This document shows, in pieces, positions 1 through 7,096 of a stretch of 12,779 nt of DNA. Made by a program: the position numbers and the translations under genes. The notes below the pieces were generated by a model. The model saw only the letters and a program-made list of their open reading frames with translations, had not been told where the DNA came from and made no database searches. Position 1 is the stretch's first letter, and each line of letters starts with the position of its first letter. Source of the DNA: an uncultured delta proteobacterium (lineage in GTDB: Bacteria; Desulfobacterota; Syntrophorhabdia; Syntrophorhabdales; Syntrophorhabdaceae); NCBI GenBank assembly GCA_903872255.1, contig CAIQJW010000005.1, forward strand, positions 1 to 12,779. Reading direction: 5' to 3'.

Positions 1-2
1 CA

Positions 3-2237
3 CCCGAGGAAGCAACGATAATGATGCTCGGTATATATGAGGAGACGGGGAGCTTCCGTTTTTCATCCACCACGGTGGAAGACTTCGAAGCGGCATCCTA
101 TCTCCTGTCGCAGGGTGCAAATATCAATGTTATCTCCGATATGCTCGTTCGCGAACTGACCCCGGAACAGGTTTTTCTTCTCAACGATATTATCAAGAAC
201 GCGGGCGTGTACAACATAAACGGCGTTGACATCGTTATCACCGAGGGAAGCACAGAGCACTATGTGGGAGACCTTGCGGTGGTAGTGCACAAATATCGGG
301 ATATGGAAAATATCAACGCAATCTTCGCCCTTTTCCGCATGGAAGACCGTGTTCATATCATAGGCCGCAGCCGCATACCCGAGGTTGATTCAGGGTATGT
401 CATGTCGCTTCTCGGCGGAGGCGGGCATAAGGTTGCGGCATCAACGACGGTAAAAGAGCTTACCCTTCCCGAAGCGAAGGAGAGGCTTATCGAGATCCTT
501 CGCAACAGCGTAAAACCTCTCTGGCAGGCCAGGGATATCATGTTCTTCCCTGTAAAATCCGTGGAGTCGACGAGCCCTATGCGGGAAGCCTCAAGTATCC
601 TGACGAAGTATAGCATCAATGCAATGCCGGTCCTTTCTAACGGCCGGATCCTGGGCATCATTACCCGCCAGGTGGCCGCAAAGGCGCTTTTCCATAGACT
701 GGAGAACCAGCCGGTCGACGATTATATGCTTACCGAATTTCATGTTGTCAACCCGGATGATTCCATAGAGATCGTCAAGGAAAAGATCATCGGGAGCACT
801 CAGCGCTTCCTGCCCGTAGTCCATGAAAACGAGTTAAAGGGGGCCATAACCCGTACCGATCTTTTAAGGGTCCTGGAAGATGAGATCGCCAAGACCGTTC
901 TCGGGAAGCTTGAATTTCACGACAAGTACGTTCAGCGCAAGAATGTCCGCAGGCTGATGGAAGAGCGGCTCGACGACATAACCATGGAAAAACTGGTCAG
1001 TATGGGAAATCTTGCCGATGATATGGGTTTTCACGCGTACCTTGTCGGCGGCTTCGTTCGTGACCTTATTCTGCGCGACGAGAACAATGACATAGATATA
1101 GTAATAGAAGGCGACGGGATCGCCTTTGCCGAGGAAATGGTAAAGCGGTTTGATGTCAGAATGCGGTCCCACAAGGAGTTTTCTACGGCAAAACTTCTTT
1201 TTCGGGACGGCTTCAAGATCGATATAGCGACCGCCCGGCTCGAATATTACAGGGCCCCCGCCGCCCTGCCTACCGTCGAGCATGGGTCTTTGAAACTGGA
1301 CCTTCACCGGCGTGATTTTACGATCAATACGCTCGCCATAGCGCTTAACAAGAACGCCTTCGGCGAACTGGTAGATTTTTTCAGCGCGCAGCGCGACATC
1401 AAGGAAAAGACGATCCGTGTCCTGCACAGCTTGAGTTTTGTCGAGGATCCGACACGTGTTTTCCGGGCCATACGTTTCGAGAAGCGTTTCGGGTTCAAGA
1501 TAGGGAAGCAGACAATGAGCCTGATCAAGAATGCCGTGAAGCTCAGTTTCCTTAACAAGATCCGGGGGAAACGCATCTGGTCTGAGCTTACGCTTATCTT
1601 GAAGGAAGATGCACCCGAGGCGATATTTGCGCGCCTTGCCGAGCTTGACCTCATGCGCTTCGTATCCCCGAACATTGTCTTTGGCAAGGACAAGGAAAAA
1701 CTTTTCGCGCAGATGCATGCCGTCTATCAGTGGCATGAGTTCCTTTATCAGGGGAAACCCGTTGACAAGGTGCAATTCTTCATCCTTGGGCTGACCGATA
1801 ATATGGCAATTACAGATGTCGTCGAATTCGCATCGAGAATGGAGATAAGCGAACGCTCCAGGCAGCGCGCGGTCGAGAATGCGGAGAATCTCCGGAGGAT
1901 CATGGCGCGGTTTGGCCAGAGCATCAACGGGATCAAGAAAAGCGAAGTATATCGCATGCTTAATTCGCTTTCTCGCGAAGCGATGCTTTTTATCATGGCC
2001 AGGACACGCTCTGATGACGTAAAAAAGGCCATTTCGAATTATATAACGCATAACGATTCATTCAGGCCCTTTACGACCGGCAATGATCTCAAAAAAATGG
2101 GAGTGCACGAAGGGCCGGTTTACAAAGACATTCTCGATCATTTGAAAGATGCCAAGATCGACTTTGACCTCAAGACGAAAGAGGATGAGACCCAATTCCT
2201 TAAGAGCTATCTGCTTCAAAAGGGGATATTACCGTGA
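3..2237 (+). CDS. cca: tRNA nucleotidyltransferase (CCA- or A-adding), DHH-CBS-polyA polymerase type, 5' partial
   Basis: The enzyme adds the 3' CCA end, or its terminal A, to tRNAs. The reading frame is open from the window edge, and PEEATIMMLGIYEETGSF is mid-domain DHH phosphoesterase sequence, so the true start lies upstream. Numbering from the ATG at 21, the domains are: remainder of DHH, then DHHA1 (LLGGGGHKVAAS, 130-141); two CBS domains (about 170-222 and 231-290); the class II nucleotidyltransferase head (LVGGFVRDLIL 341-351, catalytic DID 357-359, RRDFTINTLA 430-439, EDPTR 475-479); and a helical RNA-binding C-terminus to residue 738. This architecture is known from the A-adding enzyme of Aquifex and relatives, where separate enzymes can add CC and A. 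Whether this protein adds CCA or only A cannot be read from the sequence. scpA begins inside its last codons (GTGA overlap). Confidence 0.93.
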   Translation, partial: PEEATIMMLGIYEETGSFRFSSTTVEDFEAASYLLSQGANINVISDMLVRELTPEQVFLLNDIIKNAGVYNINGVDIVITEGSTEHYVGDLAVVVHKYRDMENINAIFALFRMEDRVHIIGRSRIPEVDSGYVMSLLGGGGHKVAASTTVKELTLPEAKERLIEILRNSVKPLWQARDIMFFPVKSVESTSPMREASSILTKYSINAMPVLSNGRILGIITRQVAAKALFHRLENQPVDDYMLTEFHVVNPDDSIEIVKEKIIGSTQRFLPVVHENELKGAITRTDLLRVLEDEIAKTVLGKLEFHDKYVQRKNVRRLMEERLDDITMEKLVSMGNLADDMGFHAYLVGGFVRDLILRDENNDIDIVIEGDGIAFAEEMVKRFDVRMRSHKEFSTAKLLFRDGFKIDIATARLEYYRAPAALPTVEHGSLKLDLHRRDFTINTLAIALNKNAFGELVDFFSAQRDIKEKTIRVLHSLSFVEDPTRVFRAIRFEKRFGFKIGKQTMSLIKNAVKLSFLNKIRGKRIWSELTLILKEDAPEAIFARLAELDLMRFVSPNIVFGKDKEKLFAQMHAVYQWHEFLYQGKPVDKVQFFILGLTDNMAITDVVEFASRMEISERSRQRAVENAENLRRIMARFGQSINGIKKSEVYRMLNSLSREAMLFIMARTRSDDVKKAISNYITHNDSFRPFTTGNDLKKMGVHEGPVYKDILDHLKDAKIDFDLKTKEDETQFLKSYLLQKGILP

Positions 2238-2941
2238 GCCTGCTTGTTCCGGCATTAGAGGTTCAGCTCGAATGTTTCGAGGGGCCCATGGCCGTCCTTA
2301 TTACCCTTATCAAGCGCAACAAGCTGAGCATCTGGGATATCCCTATCGCGTTGATAACAGAACGTTTCCTCCAGTATGTCGAGATAGCCAGAGAAATGAA
2401 CCTGAAGATAGCCGAGGACTTCATCGAGATGGCCTCGCTTCTTCTCTTCATTAAATCCAAGATGCTGCTTCCGTCAAATGGTGCCGCCGAAGAAGAAGAT
2501 CCCCGCGAAGAACTTGTGGAACGCATAATCGAGTATGAACGCGTGAGAAATATGGCCGTAGCGATCAACGACCTTCCCATGCTCGAGCGTGATGTATACT
2601 CTATTGGAAGAGGAGGCTTGGAAAAGGAGGCCGAATTCGACCTTATGTCCCTATGTACGTTGTACTTTGGATTGATGCAGGTTAAAGAGGAACATTATTT
2701 TGTTGTCCGGGAAGTGCGGCCGACACTGGAAGAAAAGATAGGGGCGCTCAAGGATGTTCTGAGATCTGACGGTTTTTTTGAATGGGACCTCGTGACCGGG
2801 GAAGACAGGAATGAACGGGTTGCCACGATCCTTGGAATGTTGGAACTGGCCAAGATACGCATGGCCACGCTCTCGCAGAAGCACCCATTTGGTAAAATTA
2901 TAATGAAGAAACGGGATTCGGCCCGATTCATGGATAACTGA
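2234..2941 (+). CDS. scpA: Segregation and condensation protein A (ScpA kleisin)
   Basis: ScpA is the kleisin subunit of the bacterial SMC-ScpA-ScpB condensin. It bridges the SMC heads and helps organise and segregate the chromosome in the cytoplasm. The N-terminal family signature is clear: ECFEGPMAVLITLIKRNKLS followed by IWDIPIALITERFLQYV (about residues 13-50). An acidic middle segment (EEEDPREELVERIIEYERVR) follows, then a C-terminal winged-helix region (about 190-235, ATILGMLELAKIRMATL). The 235-residue length is slightly short but normal for ScpA. The start is GTG at 2234, preceded by AAGGGG at about 2219-2224 with good spacing, and it overlaps the upstream stop by 4 nt, which implies translational coupling. 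The usual partner scpB does not follow here; sppA comes next after 22 nt. Confidence 0.92.
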   Translation: MSLLVPALEVQLECFEGPMAVLITLIKRNKLSIWDIPIALITERFLQYVEIAREMNLKIAEDFIEMASLLLFIKSKMLLPSNGAAEEEDPREELVERIIEYERVRNMAVAINDLPMLERDVYSIGRGGLEKEAEFDLMSLCTLYFGLMQVKEEHYFVVREVRPTLEEKIGALKDVLRSDGFFEWDLVTGEDRNERVATILGMLELAKIRMATLSQKHPFGKIIMKKRDSARFMDN

Positions 2942-2963
2942 AAAAGACCTTAGGAGGGTTATA

Positions 2964-3818
2964 ATGGCAGGCCATACGGGCAGGAAGATCCTGCTTATTG
3001 TTTGTATAGTGATCGCAGTCATAATTTTTATAACGAGCATATCCGGTATCTTCTCGGGCAGCAACTCCAAGATCGGGGTAGTGGAGATAGAAGGGACTAT
3101 CGCCGATATGAAAGATGTTATGGCCGATATTGTGCGTTTCAAGGAAGACGACAGTATACGGGGTGTTATAGTCCGCATCAATTCGCCGGGCGGAGCCGTC
3201 GGACCAACCCAGGAAGCGGCAAGTGAGCTTAAGAAACTTAAAGAGAAAAAGAAGGTATACGTTTCCATGGGCTCGGTTTGCGCATCCGGAGGGTATTATA
3301 TAGCAGCGGTCGGCGATAAGGTTTACGCAAACCCCTCGACAATAACGGGTTCTATCGGGGTTATTATGCAGCAGACCGTGGTTGAGGACCTGATGAAGAA
3401 AATAGGTGTTCAGGCAAACACGATCAAGGCAGGATCGATGAAAGACGTCGGGAACCCCTTCCGGAAGATGACCGATCACGAGCGAAAGTATCTGCAGGAC
3501 ATCATTGACAGCATTCACGAGCAGTTTATCAAGGATGTGGCGGCCGGGAGGAAAATGAACATCGACAAGGCCAGGGAACTCTCGGACGGCAGGATATATA
3601 CAGGGCTAAAGGCGAAGGATGCAGGTCTCATCGATGCCATAGGAACGTTCTACGATACGGTCGACGCAATGAAGACAACGCTCGGCATCAAGGGAAAACC
3701 GGACCTGGTATACGGCAAGAGACCTTTCTCTCCGCTGAAATGGCTCGTTTCCTCAGCCCTGCAGGACATGTTCGCACGGGAACAGGCCGCACCGTTCAAA
3801 TATGAGTATAAACCGTAA
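2964..3818 (+). CDS. sppA: Signal peptide peptidase SppA, S49 family, short single-domain form
   Basis: A membrane-anchored serine protease that degrades cleaved signal peptides. Residues 8-30 form one hydrophobic N-terminal membrane segment after a basic start. The S49 core follows: RINSPGGAVGPTQEA (71-85), the nucleophile Ser108 in VCASGGYYIAA, PSTITGSIGVIM (124-135), and the general base Lys160 in GSMKDVGNPFRKM. Both catalytic residues are present. At 284 residues it is the short, one-domain type as in Bacillus SppA rather than the duplicated E. coli type. A strong AGGAGG at 2952-2957, six bases before the ATG, fixes the start. It lies 22 nt after scpA and probably shares its transcript. 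A heptamer repeat and a GAAA hairpin lie just past the stop. Confidence 0.94.
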   Translation: MAGHTGRKILLIVCIVIAVIIFITSISGIFSGSNSKIGVVEIEGTIADMKDVMADIVRFKEDDSIRGVIVRINSPGGAVGPTQEAASELKKLKEKKKVYVSMGSVCASGGYYIAAVGDKVYANPSTITGSIGVIMQQTVVEDLMKKIGVQANTIKAGSMKDVGNPFRKMTDHERKYLQDIIDSIHEQFIKDVAAGRKMNIDKARELSDGRIYTGLKAKDAGLIDAIGTFYDTVDAMKTTLGIKGKPDLVYGKRPFSPLKWLVSSALQDMFAREQAAPFKYEYKP

Positions 3819-3827
3819 AAGGAGAAA

Positions 3828-3848
3828 GGCTAAAGGCGTGAGGCGTCT
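3828..3848 (+). repeat. Heptamer repeat cluster A (GGCTAAA-type), 3 units
   Basis: Three tandem 7-mers, GGCTAAA, GGCGTGA and GGCGTCT, begin ten bases after the sppA stop. They match the GGC-plus-four-base pattern seen at 4958-4978 and 5018-5062, though the third unit is diverged. The last unit can pair with CGCC at 3851-3854 as a small 4-bp hairpin. Confidence 0.6.
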
Positions 3849-3858
3849 ATCGCCCTGC

Positions 3859-3894
3859 CGTCATTCCCGCGAAAGCGGGAATCCAAGGTTTTTT
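3859..3894 (+). repeat. REP-like palindrome with perfect 8-bp stem and GAAA loop; possible sppA terminator
   Basis: ATTCCCGC (3863-3870) pairs perfectly with GCGGGAAT (3875-3882) across a GAAA tetraloop, flanked by CGTC and CC. This resembles the short palindromic repeats with ATTCCC/GGGAAT arms that are scattered in many proteobacterial and other genomes (for example the dRS3 type of Neisseria). On the plus strand, a run of six T begins six bases after the stem (3889-3894). It could therefore also end the cca-scpA-sppA transcript, although the spacing is looser than in a classical intrinsic terminator. Only one copy is visible in this window. Confidence 0.65.
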
Positions 3895-3907
3895 GGCAAA
3901 AAAATAA

Positions 3908-3992
3908 TGCCGAAGACGGGACTTGAACCCACACAGGCAAATTGCCTACTAGACCCTGAATCTAGCGCGTCTGCCAATTCCGCCACTTCGGC
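3908..3992 (-). tRNA. tRNA-Leu (anticodon CAG)
   Basis: On the minus strand the acceptor stem GCCGAAG pairs fully with CTTCGGC, followed by discriminator A. The D arm is GCG...CGC around GAATTGGCAGA. The anticodon stem CTAGA/TCTAG encloses loop TTCAGGG, giving anticodon CAG, which reads CUG. The long variable arm AGGCA-ATT-TGCCT marks a class II tRNA. The T arm is GTGGG-TTCAAGT-CCCGT with two G-U pairs. At 85 nt with A as discriminator, this is a leucine tRNA. The CCA end is not encoded (the next bases are TTA), so it depends on a tRNA nucleotidyltransferase such as the one encoded at the start of this window. A run of seven T follows on the minus strand (plus-strand A run, 3898-3904). Confidence 0.95.
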
Positions 3993-4000
3993 ACCCTATA

Positions 4001-4029
4001 AAGTTATATGTATGCGAAAGATAAGTCAA
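4001..4029 (-). promoter_or_regulatory. Candidate sigma-70 promoter of tRNA-Leu
   Basis: The minus strand reads TTGACT (4029-4024), a 5/6 match to the -35 consensus. Downstream is an AT-rich block with TATAAC at 4008-4003 (15-nt spacer) or TAACTT at 4006-4001 (17-nt spacer). The transcript would begin only a few bases before the mature tRNA 5' end at 3992. The -35 element lies just upstream of the ribF ribosome binding site on the other strand. The -10 assignment is ambiguous. Confidence 0.5.
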
Positions 4030-4038
4030 GAGGTGACG

Positions 4039-4977
4039 ATGAAAATGTTTCAAACGTTCGATATCGAGACCCGGTTTCCCAAACCCGTTCTCACTATCGG
4101 CAATTACGACGGGGTCCATTTCGGCCATCAGCGAATAATAAAGAGAGTCGTCGATAAGGCCCGCGAGATCTCGGGGACCCCGATGCTTATGAGCTTTTAT
4201 CCGCACCCTCACAGCATTTTAGAGCCTGATTCGTATATCCGCCTGATAACCCCGCCGCATATAAAAGAGCGCCTGGTGGAAGGCGCCGGGATCGAGGTCA
4301 TGTTTGAGATACCCTTTAACGAGCATCTCAGGTCCATATCCCCGCAAAGCTTCATAGAGGATATTCTTATAGGCAGGATCGGAGTGGCCGGGGTCATCGT
4401 CGGATATGACTTTAGATTCGGAAAAGGCGGGGTCGGTGATGTGAACATGCTCAGGGAATATGCCAGGGAGAAGGGCTATTATTTCGACGTCGTGGGAGCA
4501 ATTACGCTCGATGAGGAAAAGATAGGGAGCAACCGCATTCGAAAACTGATCATGGACGGCGGGGTAAAAAAGGCAAACCAACTCCTCGGCCGCCCGCATA
4601 TGATCGAAGGGGTTGTCGTTCATGGTGTCAATCGCGGGAAGAATATGGGATTCCCGACGATAAACTTCGAGACCGTCTTTGAGCTCATACCGGGAAACGG
4701 CGTATATATCACAGAGGTTGAATTTGACGGAAAGAAATGGCCCTCGGTCACCAACATCGGGTACAACCCCACATTTGACGGGAAGAAACTGCTGGTAGAG
4801 ACGCATATACTGAATTTCGGCGGAGACCTTTACGACCGCGAGATCGTAATATATTTCCACGAACGAATCAGGGAGGAAAGGAAGTTCAAGGACATGGCCG
4901 AACTGATAGCGCAGATCTCGGAAGATGTGGAAATGGCGAGGGAGTTTTTTAAAGAACGGCGAACGGCGAACGGCTAA
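4039..4977 (+). CDS. ribF: Bifunctional riboflavin kinase / FMN adenylyltransferase RibF
   Basis: Converts riboflavin to FMN and then FAD in the cytoplasm. The N-terminal adenylyltransferase domain has LTIGNYDGVHFGHQ (residues 18-31, with the HxGH nucleotide-binding motif), VGYDFRFGKGG (121-131) and the SNRIRKLI motif (164-171). The C-terminal riboflavin kinase domain has GFPTINF (204-210, the PTxN motif) and the conserved Glu in ETHILNF (about 254). The product is 312 residues, normal for the family. The frame is open back to 3802, but that extension would run antisense through the tRNA and has no homology. The ATG at 4039 with AAGAGGTG just before it is the start. The last residues (RTANG) and the stop codon are supplied by a 7-nt tandem repeat. 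Confidence 0.95.
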   Translation: MKMFQTFDIETRFPKPVLTIGNYDGVHFGHQRIIKRVVDKAREISGTPMLMSFYPHPHSILEPDSYIRLITPPHIKERLVEGAGIEVMFEIPFNEHLRSISPQSFIEDILIGRIGVAGVIVGYDFRFGKGGVGDVNMLREYAREKGYYFDVVGAITLDEEKIGSNRIRKLIMDGGVKKANQLLGRPHMIEGVVVHGVNRGKNMGFPTINFETVFELIPGNGVYITEVEFDGKKWPSVTNIGYNPTFDGKKLLVETHILNFGGDLYDREIVIYFHERIREERKFKDMAELIAQISEDVEMAREFFKERRTANG

Positions 4978-4978
4978 C
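4958..4978 (+). repeat. Heptamer repeat cluster B at the 3' end of ribF
   Basis: Exact tandem 7-mers GGCGAAC, GGCGAAC and GGCTAAC overlap the ribF C-terminus. TAA of the third unit (4975-4977) is the ribF stop. The 13-nt segment GGCGAACGGCTAA recurs exactly on the minus strand at 5055-5043, so clusters B and C form an inverted repeat between two convergent genes. Confidence 0.85.
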
Positions 4979-5017
4979 GGAAAAAATTCTCCCAAAATAT
5001 CGAAAAAATGTTATTGT

Positions 5018-5062
5018 GCCTTTAGCCTTTAGCCTTTCGCCTTTAGCCGTTCGCCGCTCGCC
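5018..5062 (-). repeat. Heptamer repeat cluster C at the 3' end of the response regulator gene, 6 units
   Basis: On the minus strand, six tandem 7-mers read GGCGAGC, GGCGAAC, GGCTAAA, GGCGAAA, GGCTAAA and GGCTAAA, ending in GGC. The consensus is GGC[G/T]A[A/G][A/C]. The TAA in the third unit (5045-5043) is the stop of the response regulator gene, and four units form its 3' untranslated end. The cluster is inverted relative to cluster B. Confidence 0.87.
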
Positions 5063-6248
5063 CTATCACCACATACACCCCGCCGATGATGGGGTCGGTT
5101 TCGTTCCGTTCCAACAGGACCTCGATCATCCGCTCCTGTATCCTGACATTTCTCGGGAGGAGCTTGACACCGCTTGACGCGTAGACGTCCTCGGCTATGA
5201 CCATCCCGACCCTAAGCTCTTCAAGGGCTATCTTGCATTTATTCCTGGCAAATTCGCGATCATTTTCGACGATGTGTTCAACGAGGGATGATGCGACCAT
5301 GGGGTCAAGGATACGGTTCGCCGATTGGCGTATCTCGCGCAGGATATCGTCGCGCCCGGATCCCGCACGGCACAGATCGCCCTGGAAGACAATTCCCCTG
5401 ATTATTCGTGCCCCCCTCGGTATTTCATTGCCGATCAGGCCGTTCGGGGTCCCCGAGCCGTCGAAATTTTCGTATTGATGGTAAATGGCATCGGATGCTG
5501 TTTTATAACCGGATATCGTCGATACGATGAGGGATCCTATGACGGGGTGCTGATTATAAATGCTGCGGTCATTCATGACCATATTATACTTGGCTTTGTC
5601 CGCTATCGTATCGGGCAGGCCGATCTTGCCTATCTCATGCAGCTGTGCCCCGAATAGTATTTTCTCTGTTTCGTCTTCATCGATATTCATTTTCCTGCAC
5701 ATGTAACTGGCACTCTTTTTGGCGGCCAGGCCCCGGTCCGCGGCTCCGGGTACGCGCACATCTATGATCTTAAGAAGGATCTGGGTCAGTTCTTTAAAGT
5801 TGCGTTCAAGCTTCTTGTTGGCTTCAGCGATCCTTCTCTTCTCGGCGATAAGTTCGTTTTGGAGCTGCTTGATCCTGATAAAGGCCTGGATCTTATGGGT
5901 CAGGATAATGGGGGGTACTGTTTTTTCGATACAGTCATCTGCGCCGGATTGAAACGCCTCTACTTGAAACTGCTCGTCCTTTTTGAGCGTCAGAAATAGA
6001 AAAATAGCAGACCTTGTTTCCGGCATACTCCTGATACGGCGGCAAAATTCCAGGCCATCGACAACGGGTATCTCGTAATCGCTTAAGACGAGGTCCGGTC
6101 CGATATCCCTGACACGCCATGTGGCCTCATCGCTATTCGAGGCTTCGTGGACCTCAAAACCTGGATACCTGCTGAAGAATTTAGCGAGGAGGCCCCGGAA
6201 ATTGGCATCGCTGTCGACAAGGAGGATCCGGACGCTAGGGTTTTCCAT
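5043..6248 (-). CDS. Response regulator: receiver domain plus degenerate HD-GYP-like domain
   Basis: The 401-residue protein has an N-terminal receiver domain (about 6-125) with acidic pocket Asp12/Asp14, phosphoacceptor Asp57 (LVLSDYEIP), Thr87 and Lys109. A coiled linker (about 126-155) leads to an HD-GYP-like domain of the RpfG type, the family of c-di-GMP phosphodiesterases. Key motifs are altered. The HD pair is HE (LHEIGKIGLPD, 203-213), GYP is GTP (HQYENFDGSGTP, 257-268), the usual early His-Ser/Arg-Val motif is absent, and the later DAL-like segment is not recognisable. QHPVIG (233-238) remains. It may therefore be inactive or metal-altered. The ATG overlaps the motB stop by 1 nt, so it belongs to the motAB operon and probably tunes motor function. 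Its final residues (AANG) come from the heptamer repeat. Confidence 0.87.
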   Translation of the reverse strand: MENPSVRILLVDSDANFRGLLAKFFSRYPGFEVHEASNSDEATWRVRDIGPDLVLSDYEIPVVDGLEFCRRIRSMPETRSAIFLFLTLKKDEQFQVEAFQSGADDCIEKTVPPIILTHKIQAFIRIKQLQNELIAEKRRIAEANKKLERNFKELTQILLKIIDVRVPGAADRGLAAKKSASYMCRKMNIDEDETEKILFGAQLHEIGKIGLPDTIADKAKYNMVMNDRSIYNQHPVIGSLIVSTISGYKTASDAIYHQYENFDGSGTPNGLIGNEIPRGARIIRGIVFQGDLCRAGSGRDDILREIRQSANRILDPMVASSLVEHIVENDREFARNKCKIALEELRVGMVIAEDVYASSGVKLLPRNVRIQERMIEVLLERNETDPIIGGVYVVIGRAANG

Positions 6249-7096
6249 TATGGCTTTGCCTCATTGGGATGAGCAGGAGGCGCCTCAGGCTTAACGGATT
6301 CCTTTTGCGGCACCGCGGCCGGCGGTGCGGGCGCAACGGAAGCTGTTTCCTTTATATGCGTTGCAACAAGTATGCTGACGCGTCTATTTGCGAAATCAAG
6401 GGGTTTGTCGGGGTGTTTCAAATTACGGTCGGCAAATCCCCGGACCTGGGATATCTGGTTTTTCCTGACACCATTTTGCTCGAGGATCCTCCGGGCCATG
6501 TTGGCGCGATCGGAGCTAAGTTCCCAGTTCGTGTAATCGGGATTGACATACGGCCGGGCATCGGTGTATCCCTCTATCGTAACCTTGTTGTCGAGTTGGC
6601 CGATCTCTTTGCCGACCAGCTTCAAAAGTTTGACCGTGTCCGGTTTCGGCTTTGAGCTTCCGACATCGAAAAAGAGCCCCGAGGAATTCTCGAGGAGTTC
6701 TATCCTCAGGCCCTCTTTTGTGACAGTGATCTCTATTTTATCTTTGAATTTTTCCAGGTCTGAATTTCCCTTTATCTCCTCTTCGAGCTTCTTTGCCTCT
6801 GCTTTCAATTTCTCGATCTCGATCGAAATGTTTGATGTTGGACTTGGGGCGGAACCCTGTGAGCCCTGAAGGATGTTCCCGCCGCGGCCGCTTTCAAATA
6901 CCCCGGGGTCCTTGAAGTATGCCGAGACCGCCTGCTTCACATTAGAGCTCTGGCCGACTATCCACAGCACGATGAAAAGGGCCATCATTGCGGTGACAAG
7001 ATCGGCGTATGCCACTTTCCACGCTCCTCCGTGGTGCCCGGCATGCCCCCTTTTCTTTTTTATGACGATCCTTACCGGAGTTTGATGGTCATCCAT
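6248..7096 (-). CDS. motB: Flagellar motor stator protein MotB
   Basis: MotB anchors the MotA/MotB ion-channel stator to peptidoglycan and carries the essential proton-binding Asp. The N-terminus has a basic, His-rich cytoplasmic stretch, then one membrane helix beginning WKVAYADLVTAMMALFIVLW, with Asp32 at the position of the E. coli channel residue. A plug/linker follows with a likely coiled coil at about 93-120. The OmpA-type peptidoglycan-binding domain lies at about 135-245 (EGYTDARPY 175-183, WELSSDRANMARRIL, FANRRVSILV). The C-terminal tail (about 250-282) is rich in Pro and Ala. The 282-residue length is normal. A GGGGG ribosome binding site sits inside the end of motA, and the start overlaps the motA stop by 1 nt. 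The ion type is not proven from sequence. Confidence 0.95.
   Translation of the reverse strand: MDDHQTPVRIVIKKKRGHAGHHGGAWKVAYADLVTAMMALFIVLWIVGQSSNVKQAVSAYFKDPGVFESGRGGNILQGSQGSAPSPTSNISIEIEKLKAEAKKLEEEIKGNSDLEKFKDKIEITVTKEGLRIELLENSSGLFFDVGSSKPKPDTVKLLKLVGKEIGQLDNKVTIEGYTDARPYVNPDYTNWELSSDRANMARRILEQNGVRKNQISQVRGFADRNLKHPDKPLDFANRRVSILVATHIKETASVAPAPPAAVPQKESVKPEAPPAHPNEAKP

Noticed and set aside
864..2051. 395-codon open frame on the minus strand
   Set aside because: Lies wholly antisense to the tRNA nucleotidyltransferase, whose motifs are continuous on the plus strand; the product shows no recognisable domain.
3802..4038. In-frame upstream extension of ribF (79 extra codons)
   Set aside because: It would be translated through the antisense of a well-folded tRNA-Leu and the GAAA palindrome, has no family similarity, and a good SD plus ATG exists at 4039.
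4219..4995. 258-codon open frame on the minus strand
   Set aside because: Antisense to ribF, with no domain signature and no ribosome binding site; an artefact of codon bias.
4958..5062. Heptamer clusters as a CRISPR-like array
   Set aside because: Units are contiguous 7-mers with no spacers and they overlap coding sequence; simple tandem repeat.
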